64,000 nucleotides of DNA from Ructibacterium gallinarum (GTDB taxonomy: Bacteria; Bacillota; Clostridia; Monoglobales; Monoglobaceae): assembly GCF_014982785.1 (NCBI RefSeq), contig NZ_JADCKB010000018.1, forward strand, positions 1-64,000, read 5' to 3'. Made by a program: the position numbers and the translations under genes. Below are positions 46,127 through 55,600 of this stretch, one piece after another. The stretch's first letter is position 1, and each line of letters begins with the position of its first letter. The notes beneath the pieces were generated by a model. That model saw only the letters and a list, made by a program, of their open reading frames with translations. It was not told the DNA's origin and searched no databases.

Positions 46127-47770
46127 ATGAAAATAGCAAAGAGATTTTTAGGGCTTATTATAGCAGTGAGTATGGTATGGAGTGTTTCCGTAGCAGGATT
46201 TGCGGACGAATCTGTAACGCAGACAGAAACCGCAGTTTATGGGGAATCCTTGGAGGAGGTTCCTTTTTTGGAATCTTCGGTCAGTGGTGTCCCGGGCCGC
46301 TGGACATGGGAAAATCCGGAGGTTATGCCGGAAGCGGGAACGGCAGAGTATCCTGCTGTTTTTACTCCCAATGATACCGACAATTATAACAGCATTACTG
46401 CCAATATTTCGGTCACGGTTTTGCAGGCAACACCGGTGGTGGAACTTGTGCCCAGTGCCTTGCCGATAACATATGGTGAAACACTTGGGCAATCACAGAT
46501 AGAAGGGGGCACAGTGAAAGGTGCAGACGGTAATGTTTTGTTAGGTGCGTGGACATGGAAGAATGCGGAAATCCGTCCGGCAGCCGGAACCAATACGTAT
46601 CCTGCTGTCTTTACGCCCAACGATACAAAGAATTACACGATTGTTGAAGCGGAAGTTGAAATCACCGTAGGGCAGACTTCCATCGACCCTGAAAAGGTTA
46701 CACCGCCCTCTGCCAGCGAGATTACATACGGACAGTCTCTGGCAGATTCCATTTTAACCGGCGGAAGCGTGGAAGGTATGGAGGGAACATGGGCTTGGCA
46801 GGATCCCAGTATTAAGCCAAACCGGTATGATAACGAGGATTATGCTGATCTTTTCACTTATGCAGTGGTCTTTACGCCCGCCGATTCCGGTTATTCACCG
46901 ATTACGGAGCAGATTACTTTAAAATTAAATACTGCAGAACCGGTGATTGAATCAGCACCAATGGTAGAGACGCTTTACTATGGTCAGTCTTTGACAGAAG
47001 CAGAGATAACAGGCGGAAAAGTGATTGGAGTCAATGGAGAAGAATTATATGGAACATGGTCGTGGAACAATGAAGCGCAGATCCCGGAGGTAGGGACGGC
47101 AGAGTACCAAGCGACATTCTATCCTGACAGCGTAAACTACCATGCAGTTTCCTGTGAAGGGGTTTCTGTTACAGTGAATAAAGCCAGCCTACAAACAGCG
47201 GATACCCCATCTTGCACCGAACTTTCCTATGGCCAAAGTCTGGGGCATTCGGCAATATCCGGTGCGGTGCAAACGCTTTCCGGTTTGCCGGTGGAGGGAA
47301 GCTGGAACTGGGAAGATGCAAGTACAGTCCTTCCTGCCGGTGTTCATGAGTGTCAGGCTGTCTTTGTCCCAAATGATACCGAACACTATGAACCGCTGCA
47401 AGCCAGCATTGCGGTAACCGTGCAGAAAAAAATCATTGATCCGGATCAAACAGATATTGTGGTACTGCCTTCTGCCAGCGAGATTACATACGGACAGGCT
47501 TTGGCAGATTCGATGCTAAGCGGCGGAAGTGTGGAAGGCGTGGAAGGAGTATGGTCTTGGCAGGATCCTGAATTAAAACCGAATGCTGGAAGCAGTCTTT
47601 GTACGGTTGTATTCACTCCGGCAGATGCAAATATTGAAGCCTGGACAGGAGAGGTTACTGTTACAATCCATAAAGCTACTCCCGTTTTAACCGAAGAAGA
47701 AATACCAACTGCTTCTGATATTGTCTATGGTCAAAAACTTGGTGACAGTATTTTATCGTTGATGCGGTGA
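46127..47770 (+). CDS. Secreted YGQ-repeat surface protein (second of three)
   Basis: A 547-residue protein with its own signal peptide (MKIAKRFLGLIIAVSMVW...FADE). It carries six complete Ig-like YGQ repeats of about 75-90 residues (for example SEITYGQSLADSILTGGSV, WTWKNAEIRPAAGTNTYPAVF). It begins with a slightly divergent repeat (AVYGESLEEVPFLESSVSG) and ends inside a seventh, 10 residues past YGQ (IVYGQKLGDSILSLMR). AAAGGAAG precedes the ATG. Gap to the next gene is 17 bases, exactly as at the first boundary. No anchor or catalytic motif. Confidence 0.7.
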   Translation: MKIAKRFLGLIIAVSMVWSVSVAGFADESVTQTETAVYGESLEEVPFLESSVSGVPGRWTWENPEVMPEAGTAEYPAVFTPNDTDNYNSITANISVTVLQATPVVELVPSALPITYGETLGQSQIEGGTVKGADGNVLLGAWTWKNAEIRPAAGTNTYPAVFTPNDTKNYTIVEAEVEITVGQTSIDPEKVTPPSASEITYGQSLADSILTGGSVEGMEGTWAWQDPSIKPNRYDNEDYADLFTYAVVFTPADSGYSPITEQITLKLNTAEPVIESAPMVETLYYGQSLTEAEITGGKVIGVNGEELYGTWSWNNEAQIPEVGTAEYQATFYPDSVNYHAVSCEGVSVTVNKASLQTADTPSCTELSYGQSLGHSAISGAVQTLSGLPVEGSWNWEDASTVLPAGVHECQAVFVPNDTEHYEPLQASIAVTVQKKIIDPDQTDIVVLPSASEITYGQALADSMLSGGSVEGVEGVWSWQDPELKPNAGSSLCTVVFTPADANIEAWTGEVTVTIHKATPVLTEEEIPTASDIVYGQKLGDSILSLMR

Positions 47771-47787
47771 AGAAAGAGGAATGATGC

Positions 47788-49173
47788 ATGCAGAATAGGA
47801 AAAGAATGTTTTATCTATTTATATTTGCTTTGATAGTAAGCGGTAAGGTTGCCGCGGCTTCTTTAACATATGGTCAGCCGCTGGAACAAACAACGCCTTT
47901 TTCAGATGAGACAAACAGCATTGCAGGCAGTTGGACATGGGCAGAGCCGGAAATATGTCCTAAGGCGGGGACGGATGCGTATTTGGCTGTGTTTACTCCG
48001 GAAGATACCGCAAACTATGAGCCAGTGACGATGCGTGTCCATGTCACGACGCATCCGGCAGTGCCGCAGATTTCAGAAGTCAGCGCCAGAGTCAAAAGCG
48101 GTGCAAGACTTTCCTCTGCTTATAATTTTGTGTATACGGCACAAGGGGTGGCAAATGAAAAGATTTCAGGTACTTTTGTGCCGGCAGAACCGGATCGCAT
48201 TATCACCCACAGCGGTGTATTTGCTTTTACGTTTTATCCGGATGATTCTAATTATACCAGCATAGAGACGCCGGTATCTCTTGCCGTTTCTTCGGTTTCC
48301 AATGTAACAGGAGGAAGCGGAGGCCGGCCAGCCGGTACGACCTATACGGTTGTTTATGACCCTGGGACAAAAGGGAGTCTTCTTTCCGGAAAGCGGACAG
48401 AAACAGTAAAGACGGGGGAAATGCCGCAGGCTGTTCCGCTGGTCAAGCCAAACGTAGACGCAATGTTTCTGGGTTGGAGTTTGGATGGTGAAACATTGGT
48501 TCGGCCGGAAACCATTGCGATTTATGAAGATACGGTATTTACGGCAGTTTACCAATCCGATGCAGAAAGCAGACAGCATATTGCCTACATACAAGGAGAC
48601 GAAGATGGATGCTTTCGACCGGACAGCAGTATATCAAGAGCGGAGACGGCGGCAATTTTTTCAAGGATCTTAGAGGATACAAGAGAACATCGGACAACAC
48701 TGCCCAAGTATGCTGATCTGCAAGGCGGCGCATGGTACATTGCTGATGTCAGCAGAATCCTCAGTGCGGAACTGATGCGGGGGTATGGTGACGGAACGTT
48801 TCGGCCGGAACTGCCTATTACCCGGGCGGAGTTTGCGGTGATAGCGGCGCGGTATCTCTATCTATCCCCAATCGACAAGAGTGACTTTGCTGATTGTGAT
48901 AGGCACTGGGCAGATGGATATATTGGCGTTTTAAATATGTGCGGATTGATTTGCGGTTATGAGGATGGGACCTTCCGGCCGGAACAGTATATGACTCGGG
49001 CTGAAGCTGTGAAAATCATCAATGGAATTCTTGGCCGTGCAAAGGTTTGTACCTTTGCCATGCAAAATCCTTTCCGGGATTTGAGCCCAAACCATTGGGC
49101 TTATCTGCAAATTTTAGAGGCGGCGCAGACCCATACCTGTACTGGGGAAAGTCCTATCCTTGTTGAGGATTAA
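47788..49173 (+). CDS. Secreted YGQ-repeat protein with three SLH domains (third of three)
   Basis: A 461-residue surface protein. A signal peptide (~1-23) is followed by one YGQ repeat (LTYGQPLEQTTPFSDETNS, WTWAEPEICPKAGT) and a second Ig-like domain. Then comes a Flg_new/InlB-type repeat (about 185-265; YDPGTKGSLLSGKRTETVK, FLGWSLDG). Three SLH domains end the protein (GCFRPDSSISRAETAA; YGDGTFRPELPITRAEFAVI; YEDGTFRPEQYMTRAEAVKI), of which the first is partial at its start. It is the only member of the trio with wall-binding domains, so it probably holds the other two. Confidence 0.78.
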   Translation: MQNRKRMFYLFIFALIVSGKVAAASLTYGQPLEQTTPFSDETNSIAGSWTWAEPEICPKAGTDAYLAVFTPEDTANYEPVTMRVHVTTHPAVPQISEVSARVKSGARLSSAYNFVYTAQGVANEKISGTFVPAEPDRIITHSGVFAFTFYPDDSNYTSIETPVSLAVSSVSNVTGGSGGRPAGTTYTVVYDPGTKGSLLSGKRTETVKTGEMPQAVPLVKPNVDAMFLGWSLDGETLVRPETIAIYEDTVFTAVYQSDAESRQHIAYIQGDEDGCFRPDSSISRAETAAIFSRILEDTREHRTTLPKYADLQGGAWYIADVSRILSAELMRGYGDGTFRPELPITRAEFAVIAARYLYLSPIDKSDFADCDRHWADGYIGVLNMCGLICGYEDGTFRPEQYMTRAEAVKIINGILGRAKVCTFAMQNPFRDLSPNHWAYLQILEAAQTHTCTGESPILVED

Positions 49174-49186
49174 GATGGAAAAGAGG

Positions 49187-49238
49187 AAGAACAGAACTTG
49201 TAACGAAATGGATGCCTGGCTTCAAGTTCTGTTCTTTT
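49187..49238 (+). terminator. Terminator after the surface-protein operon
   Basis: AAGAACAGAACTTG (49187-49200) is the exact complement of CAAGTTCTGTTCTT (49223-49236), followed by a short T run. It lies 13 bases past the SLH protein stop. The remaining bases to 49411 show no gene. Confidence 0.85.
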
Positions 49239-49423
49239 GCAAAGGAGGATTCAGATCGTATAATTCCCTAATTACCAAGCGGTGCGAACTCTCTGTGTTT
49301 GCTTATTTTTACTGGCAGACAACAACAAATTATAGGATTAGTCTGGTGTTTTGTAGTATTAAAAACCTTATCTAATATCGTACAAGCGGTTCATCATATA
49401 CTTTAAGAAAGGTGGTGTTGTCT

Positions 49424-49600
49424 TTGAAAGAACAATATAAATTGAATGCAAAATGCAATTTTATAGATGTTGCAGATAATAAAAAATTTCTAATAAGCTT
49501 TCAAAAAACAATGCTGCTTTCGCTGCATGAGGATGGTTGGCTCACATTTGCGCAATATACCAATGCAATTCGTTTGCTTGAGAAAAAATACAGCATGTAA
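49424..49600 (+). CDS. Small protein upstream of the recombinase, SHOCT-like
   Basis: A 58-residue protein. The second half (MLLSLHEDGWLTFAQYTNA, IRLLEKKY) has the pattern of a short C-terminal oligomerisation helix pair: L..L...G.LT..QY..A...L. AAAGGTGG lies 8 bases before TTG 49424. Small genes in this place in serine-recombinase ICEs may modulate excision. A recombination directionality factor is possible but not shown by the sequence. Confidence 0.5.
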   Translation: MKEQYKLNAKCNFIDVADNKKFLISFQKTMLLSLHEDGWLTFAQYTNAIRLLEKKYSM

Positions 49601-49658
49601 ATTTTTTGCACATTACGCCAATATGCTGTAAAATTGAAAGGAAAGGAGTTGTTTTGAA

Positions 49659-51272
49659 ATGATAAAAGTTGCAGCATATTGCAGAGTTTCGACTGATTCA
49701 AGCGATCAAGCAAATTCGTTTGAAAGTCAACAGAGATATTTTAGAGAATATATAGAACGAAATCCCGATTGGGAACTTACAGAAATCTATGCCGATAAGG
49801 GACTCAGTGGTACCAATACAAAAAAACGTGTTGCATTTCAAAAGATGATAAACGATGCCGAGCTCGGTAAATTCTCACTGATTCTTACCAAAGAAGTGAG
49901 CCGTTTTGCAAGAAATACCGTTGATACATTAAATTATGCAAGGCTTTTGAAAGCGCAAAATATAGGTATTTATTTTATGGTAGATAATATACGCACCCTC
50001 GACCCTGACGCAGAATTTAGGCTGACAATTATGGCATCCATTGCACAAGAGGAAAGCCGGAAAACAAGCGAACGTGTGAAATGGGGACAAAAGCGCAGAA
50101 TGGAACAAGGCGTTGTGTTCGGACGGGATATGCTTGGATATGATGTGATTGATGGAAAGATGTATATCAACGAAAAAGGCGCAGAAATTGTCCGGCTGAT
50201 TTTCCATAAATTTGTGGAAGAAAAAAAGGGTACATATACCATTGCAAGAGAATTACGTGAAGCCGGCTATAAAACCATCCGCGGAAATGTCATGTGGACC
50301 AATACTGTCATACTGAAAGCAATCCGCAATGAAAAATATTGCGGAGATTTGATACAAAAAAAGACCTATACTCCTGATTTTTTGACGCATCAAAAGAAAT
50401 ATAACAAAGGTCAAGAGGATTTTGTAACAATGAAAGACCATCACGAGCCGATTATCAGCCGTGAACTTTGGCAGCGGGCACAAGAGGAACTTGAACGCCG
50501 TTCACCGAGCCAAGAGATAAAAAACAAGCACTCTAATCGTTATCCACTGTCCGGCAAAATTTTTTGCGGCTGCTGTGGCGGTCATTTTGTATCAAGGACA
50601 AAAAAACGAAAGGACGGCAGTCGATACAAAGCATGGCGATGTTATGAAGCTGCGCAATTTGGCACAAAAAAATTAGATAGCGCCGGAAATGAAATCGGAT
50701 GCGAGGTTAATTCGCAAATTCGTGACGAGGATTTCATGTTAGCAATTTCGGAATGTGTCAAACGGCTTGTGTTCGATAAAAATAAGATTATTGATAATCT
50801 GTGTAACATCATAGAAATCGTACTTTCAAACGATGAAAGGTTGATGATCGATACCGACGAAATAAAAAAACGTATGACTGTCTTTCAGAATAAAATCGAT
50901 CGATTGCTTGATTTATATACAAGCGGCGATTTAAGTAAAGAAGAATACCGCAATAAAAAAGCGGAATATGAAGCTGAAATTTCAGAGCTTGAAAACAGCT
51001 TAGAGGCTTTCGAAAAAGGCTGCGACATCTCTTATGACAAAAAACAGCTTATAAAAAGCCTGAAAGCAAAAATCAAGGCTACCGTAACCGGCGCTGAGCA
51101 AGACGAAACGTTTTACAAAAACATTCTTGATAAAATCATTGTGCATGACAGAGAAAACATTGATATTTTTTTCAATTTGCTCCCATACGAGGTGACTTCC
51201 GCGTTGAAAAGCGCACGGGAAAGAGCGGATGCGTATGGGAGCATTCTGAACACGAAATCCCTATATCGGTAA
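49659..51272 (+). CDS. Large serine recombinase (ICE integrase/excisionase)
   Basis: Site-specific recombinase catalysing insertion and excision. The N-terminal resolvase domain begins MIKVAAYCRVSTDS, with catalytic Ser11. It continues with SRFARNTVDTLNYARLLK and ASIAQEESRKTSERVKWGQK, then the recombinase domain (~160-285) and a zinc ribbon (FCGCCGGHF to WRCYE, ~300-335) with a coiled coil around 400-470. The 537-residue length is normal. The last codons and stop (TAA at 51270) are made by sequence homologous to cotJC, so the tail depends on the insertion site. AAAGGAG precedes the ATG by several bases. Confidence 0.95.
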   Translation: MIKVAAYCRVSTDSSDQANSFESQQRYFREYIERNPDWELTEIYADKGLSGTNTKKRVAFQKMINDAELGKFSLILTKEVSRFARNTVDTLNYARLLKAQNIGIYFMVDNIRTLDPDAEFRLTIMASIAQEESRKTSERVKWGQKRRMEQGVVFGRDMLGYDVIDGKMYINEKGAEIVRLIFHKFVEEKKGTYTIARELREAGYKTIRGNVMWTNTVILKAIRNEKYCGDLIQKKTYTPDFLTHQKKYNKGQEDFVTMKDHHEPIISRELWQRAQEELERRSPSQEIKNKHSNRYPLSGKIFCGCCGGHFVSRTKKRKDGSRYKAWRCYEAAQFGTKKLDSAGNEIGCEVNSQIRDEDFMLAISECVKRLVFDKNKIIDNLCNIIEIVLSNDERLMIDTDEIKKRMTVFQNKIDRLLDLYTSGDLSKEEYRNKKAEYEAEISELENSLEAFEKGCDISYDKKQLIKSLKAKIKATVTGAEQDETFYKNILDKIIVHDRENIDIFFNLLPYEVTSALKSARERADAYGSILNTKSLYR

Positions 51273-51275
51273 GAA
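51245..51275. other. Right attachment site (attR) of the ICE in cotJC
   Basis: On the minus strand cotJC codes KALLTDIG and then leaves the known family sequence (TEELAHLE expected, ISCSEC found). The change is at about 51256-51261, 10-16 bases before the recombinase stop. A serine recombinase junction is expected here. The exact core and the left site cannot be seen because the other end is outside the window. Confidence 0.8.
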
Positions 51276-51444
51276 GTGCTTTGGTCATATTGTTTGGCAT
51301 GGAGTAGCGTTGGGATAAATAACGCAGACTTGCACCAAGTTCGCCGTTCGGTCCACCGTACTGAGCAACTATATACTGCGCCAGACGAGGATTGGTATTT
51401 TTAATATTTACGGGATATTGCAGTCTTTTTTGATAATTCCACAT
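51259..51444 (-). pseudogene. cotJC: 5' fragment of spore-coat gene cotJC, interrupted by the ICE
   Basis: Encodes the first ~62 residues of CotJC, a manganese-catalase-fold spore-coat protein. MWNYQKRLQYPVNIKNTNP, LAQYIVAQYGGPNGELGASL and MTKALLTDIG match the family. The ribosome binding site AGGAGGAG precedes ATG 51444. The rest (about 130 residues, including ligands of the metal centre) must lie beyond the other end of the element. The frame reads into the element for about 29 more residues and then stops. The gene is off unless the element excises; a functional copy could be restored exactly by serine recombinase excision. Confidence 0.85.
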
Positions 51445-51458
51445 ACTTTTTCTCCTCC

Positions 51459-51707
51459 TTATATTTTTTCCCAGGGCCATGGGTCATCCAGCCAGTTCCA
51501 CCGTTGCATATCCATGGACGCTTCTGCTGTCAAAGGCCCGTATTTTGATTGAAATTCCTTTTTTAGTTCGTTGGCTTTATTAGCCATTTTATGGAACATA
51601 GCAATAGCATCCTGGTCATTCGGATGCGTGTCCAGATATAGATTCCAATCATAGGCTGCAAAGGCATAAGCGTTTAGTTTTTTCAGCAATGCTGCTCGTT
51701 CATTCAT
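51459..51707 (-). CDS. cotJB: CotJB spore-coat protein
   Basis: Small coat protein encoded with cotJA and cotJC and incorporated in the spore coat. The 82-residue protein (LLKKLNAYAFAAYDWNLYLD, DQDAIAMFHKM, WLDDPWPWEKI) fits CotJB over its full length. Its ATG overlaps the cotJA stop (ATGA), and it ends 14 bases before cotJC. The gene itself is intact; only cotJC downstream is broken. Confidence 0.92.
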   Translation of the reverse strand: MNERAALLKKLNAYAFAAYDWNLYLDTHPNDQDAIAMFHKMANKANELKKEFQSKYGPLTAEASMDMQRWNWLDDPWPWEKI

Positions 51708-51913
51708 TTCTTTTCCACCTCCGGGAAAATTTTATCGCCGGATACTTGTTTCCCGTATACGCCGAGGGGTTTGACTAAAATAGGGAAAATACTTCCATAT
51801 TCCAACCCTTCCTCAGGATCATACAAGTTTCGCATTTCAGCTGTTTGCATAGGCACATATGCATAGCCTACCATCGGCATAGTAATCGGTTGGGTTTCAT
51901 GTGCAAAGGGCAT
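51704..51913 (-). CDS. cotJA: CotJA spore-coat protein
   Basis: First gene of the cotJ operon. The 69-residue protein has the CotJA pattern: PMVGYAYVPMQTAEMRNLYD, EEGLEYGSIFPILVKPLGVY. GAAAGGAAGG precedes the ATG. Expression of cotJ in Bacillus is from a sporulation sigma factor (sigma-E) in the mother cell; no clear consensus promoter could be picked in the 250 bases upstream here. Confidence 0.92.
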   Translation of the reverse strand: MPFAHETQPITMPMVGYAYVPMQTAEMRNLYDPEEGLEYGSIFPILVKPLGVYGKQVSGDKIFPEVEKK

Positions 51914-52105
51914 TGTTTTTCCTTCCTTTCTCCTTCATTGTACCGTCTGGTGTAAATAACAAAAAGAGACAACTTTAGACGGTCATTAACATAATATGCG
52001 TTTTTATGAATTATGTTCGCTAATACTGAGGTTTAATCTTTTGTGGAATGTTCACTTTGCTGGAGAATGGCAGCTATTTTTCGATGGATTTTGTTGAAAT
52101 AGGTA

Positions 52106-52145
52106 TTGACAAATACGACAGAATTCGATATTCTAATATAGAATA
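52106..52145 (+). promoter_or_regulatory. Promoter and MarR operator of the marR-activase operon
   Basis: TTGACA at 52106-52111 and TATTCT at 52129-52134 are 17 bases apart, as in a sigma-A promoter. The perfect inverted repeat TATTCT-AATAT-AGAATA (52129-52145) covers the -10 box, so a dimeric MarR-type repressor bound there would block transcription. The gene starts 22 bases further. The region 51914-52105 shows no gene. Confidence 0.78.
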
Positions 52146-52167
52146 CTCATAGTGTGAGGTAATTGCC

Positions 52168-52590
52168 ATGAATTATCAAAAAAGCGCGCAGGAGTTATTG
52201 TCGATCATGATTAGCAGTGAGCAAAATGGTGATTCAATTCAGCCGTATGTTTCGGAACTGGTCAGAGGCGAACTGGCTGTTTTGATTTTTTTGCTTGACG
52301 GTCACAATGGTGCTAGCGCCAATGATATCAGCCGAAAATTTCAAATTAACACTTCGCGTGTGGCGGCTATTTTGAACAGCTTATGTAAAAAAGGATACGC
52401 TGTACGGCAAAAACATCCGGCAGATCGGAGAAAAATACGGGTATATGCTACAGAGAGCGGTCGGGAGTTTGCTTTGCTGCGGCGTGATGAAGTATTGGGT
52501 CATATTTGCTGCTTTTTAAAGAAATTGGGAGAAGAGGACGCAAAGGAACATATTCGCATTATGAGAAAAATTATGAATATATTAAATTAG
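52168..52590 (+). CDS. MarR family transcriptional regulator
   Basis: A 140-residue winged-helix regulator. It has the recognition region ASANDISRKFQINTSRVAAI, followed by LCKKGYAVRQKHPADRRKIRV, the beta wing with the DxR signature, and a dimerising C-terminal helix. It likely represses its own operon through the palindrome upstream. The downstream activase begins 52 bases after its stop. Ligand not evident. Confidence 0.9.
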   Translation: MNYQKSAQELLSIMISSEQNGDSIQPYVSELVRGELAVLIFLLDGHNGASANDISRKFQINTSRVAAILNSLCKKGYAVRQKHPADRRKIRVYATESGREFALLRRDEVLGHICCFLKKLGEEDAKEHIRIMRKIMNILN

Positions 52591-52642
52591 ACGATAAAAT
52601 TTTATGGATGAAACAACAAAGACAAACAAGAGGAGGATTTTC

Positions 52643-55600
52643 ATGAGATTAGGCCTTGATGTAGGATCTACAACGGTCAAGCTTGTTTTGCTCAACGAGG
52701 ATAACCACGTCATTTATCAAAGATACGAAAGACATATGTCAAATGTATTTGATAAAGTAAGTGAAATGCTGACAGAATTTTCCCGGCATTTTATGGGTGA
52801 ATATCAAATGACGATCACTGGTTCCGGAGGATTGTCTTTGGCCAAACAAATGCAAATTCCGTTTGAGCAGGAAGTGATAGCGTGTTCGGCGGCCGTGGAA
52901 AAGCTGATTCCCGAGACAAATGTTGTCATTGAACTGGGCGGTGAAGATGCAAAAATTACCTTTTATGACGGAACGATTGAACAGAGAATGAACGGAACCT
53001 GTGCCGGCGGTACGGGAGCTTTTATTGATCAGATGGCATTATTGCTGAATACGGATGCAGCGGGGTTGAATGAAGCGGCCAAGCATTATACTACCATTTA
53101 TCCGATTGCCGCGCGTTGTGGGGTATTTGCTAAAACAGATATCCAGCCGCTAATTAATGAAGGTGCTGCTGCTGAAGATTTGGCTGTTTCGATTTTTCAG
53201 GCAGTAGTGAACCAAACCATCAGTGGACTGGCCTGCGGACGTGTCATTAAGGGGAATGTTGCTTTTTTGGGTGGACCGCTTTCCTTCTTGTCAGAACTTC
53301 GCAAGCGTTTTGCACAGACCCTTCATTTATCAGAGGAACAGGTGATTTTCCCAGAAAATGCGCAGTATTATGTAGCTATTGGTGCGGCGTTGCTGGCGGA
53401 AAAAGCAGCGCCAGTAAGTGTGCCTATGCTTTTATCACGTATACGTAATGCCAAGCAAAGCGGGGGTGAATTGACCAAAGCGCTCCCAGCACTGTTTTCT
53501 TCTAAATCAGAATATCTGAATTTTTGTAACCGGCATGCGGCGCATTCTGTTCCTAAAAAAGAGTTGAGCGAAGCGAAGGGAGCTTTGTTTTTGGGGATTG
53601 ATGCTGGATCTACAACGACTAAAGCGGCAGTTACGGACGAAGCAGGAAATTTGCTGTATACTTATTACAGCGGGAACGAAGGAAGCCCGGTAGAAACTAC
53701 CAGACGGTTTTTAAAAGAATTTTATGAAAAACTTCCCGAAAATACATATATTGCATATACGGTAACTACGGGATACGGTGAAGAATTACTGAAAGCAGCT
53801 TTTCATGCTGATTTTGGTGAAATTGAAACGGTGGCGCATTATACTGCGGCCAAAGCTTTTCTCCCGGACGTGGATTTCATTTTAGATATTGGCGGTCAAG
53901 ATATGAAATGTATCCGAATTAAAGATCATGCGATTCACAGTATTATGCTGAATGAGGCGTGTTCTTCTGGCTGTGGGTCTTTTTTGGAAACCTATGCAAA
54001 ATCGGTGAACATGACAGTAGAGGAGTTTGCGAAGCAGGCTGTTAGCGCAAAGTACCCCGTCGATTTGGGTACACGTTGTACAGTGTTTATGAATTCCAAG
54101 GTAAAACAGGCACAGAAAGACGGGGCGTCGGTTGCGGATATTGCCGCGGGACTTTGTTATTCTGTGATCCGTAATGCATTGTATAAGGTAATTAAGCTGC
54201 GGGACACTTCAGAGGCTGGTAAAAACATTGTTGTACAGGGCGGGACTTTTTTAAATGATGCGGTTTTACGCAGCATAGAACATATTTTAGACAGGGATGT
54301 GATTCGCCCGGATATTGCAGGGACAATGGGAGCGTACGGTGCCGCCCTGATTGGAATAGAACGGTGGAACGATGAGATCCGTACCGGACAAAGAGAGAAT
54401 GATCAACCTTCTGGCATTTTGAATGCAGGGGCATTGAAAACATTTTCCATGAAAACGCAACATGCTCGCTGTGGCCGCTGCCCGAATAACTGTCAGCTGA
54501 CCATTAGCCAGTTTGGCGATGGAGAAAAATTTATTACTGGAAATCGCTGTGAAAAAGGGGCAGGCGGACATACTGCACAGAAAAATACAGATAATCTCTA
54601 CCAATATAAATATGAGAAACTGTTTCATTATCAACCTTTGGAAGAAAAGGAAGCAAAACGGGGGATCATTGGTATCCCAAGAGTGCTGAATATGTATGAA
54701 AATTATCCGTTTTGGTTCCGATTTTTTACGGAACTGGGTTTTCGTGTTGTGCTTTCTCCGCCTTCCTCAAAAGCAATTTATGAAATGGGGATGGATACCA
54801 TTTCATCCGATACGGCATGTTATCCTGCCAAATTGGTGCATGGTCATGTAAAATGGCTTATAGAGCATGATATTAAAACGATTTTTTATCCGTCAATCAA
54901 TTATGAGAAAAAAGAGGATGAAAAAGCGGATAATCATTATAATTGTCCTGTAGTGGCCATGTATCCCGAAGTGATTGCGGGAAATATGGACGATTGTATG
55001 ACGGAACGCGGTGTGCGGCTGCGGCATCCTTTCCTGCCGTATGACAATGATAAGAGGCTGGAGGAGCGGTTGACGGAAGAATTTTCTGACTGTGGTATAA
55101 CCAGGACAGAAGTTCATAGTGCACTGGAGGCAGCTCGAAAAGAGGATCGAGAATTTAAAGAGGATATTGCCAAAAAAGCTGATGAAATTTTAGAGCGTAT
55201 TGCAAAGAATGGCGGCCATGCTGTTGTACTTGCTGGTCGGCCGTATCATTTGGATCCTGAAATCAATCATGGGATTGACCAAGTAATTGCTTCTTATGGT
55301 TTTGCGGTGTTGACAGAGTCTTCTGTAGCCCATTTGAGTCATTTACCACGCCCCATCCGGGTTTTAGATCAGTGGATGTATCATTCCAGATTGTATAAAG
55401 CGGCTGACTTTTGCGGGCAGCGCAATGACGTTGATCTTGTACAGCTAAATTCTTTTGGATGTGGAATTGATGCGGTTACCACCGATGAGGTGGAGGAACT
55501 ACTGTCTGCCCGTAATAAGTTGTACACCGTATTGAAAATAGATGAAGGATCTAATTTAGGCGCGGTTCGTATACGGATCCGCTCTTTAAAAGCGGCTATT

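Larger units (their letters stand above)
1..51258. mobile_element. Integrative conjugative element (right part), inserted in cotJC
   Basis: The left side carries PrgI, VirB4 and an NlpC/P60 conjugation protein. The right side carries a small sigma factor and a large serine recombinase ending exactly at a broken cotJC. This order (transfer genes, cargo, sigma factor, recombinase at the end) is that of Tn1549-like ICEs of Firmicutes. The left end, relaxase, VirD4 and the 3' part of cotJC are not in the window. About 44 kb between the transfer genes and the recombinase would be cargo. That everything between belongs to one element is inference: a nested insertion or a rearrangement cannot be excluded. 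Several decayed genes in the cargo suggest repeated insertion and deletion. Confidence 0.75.

Noticed and set aside
49160-49375. Open frame of 71 residues after the SLH protein
   Set aside because: It covers the perfect terminator stem, overlaps the SLH gene end, and has no family resemblance.
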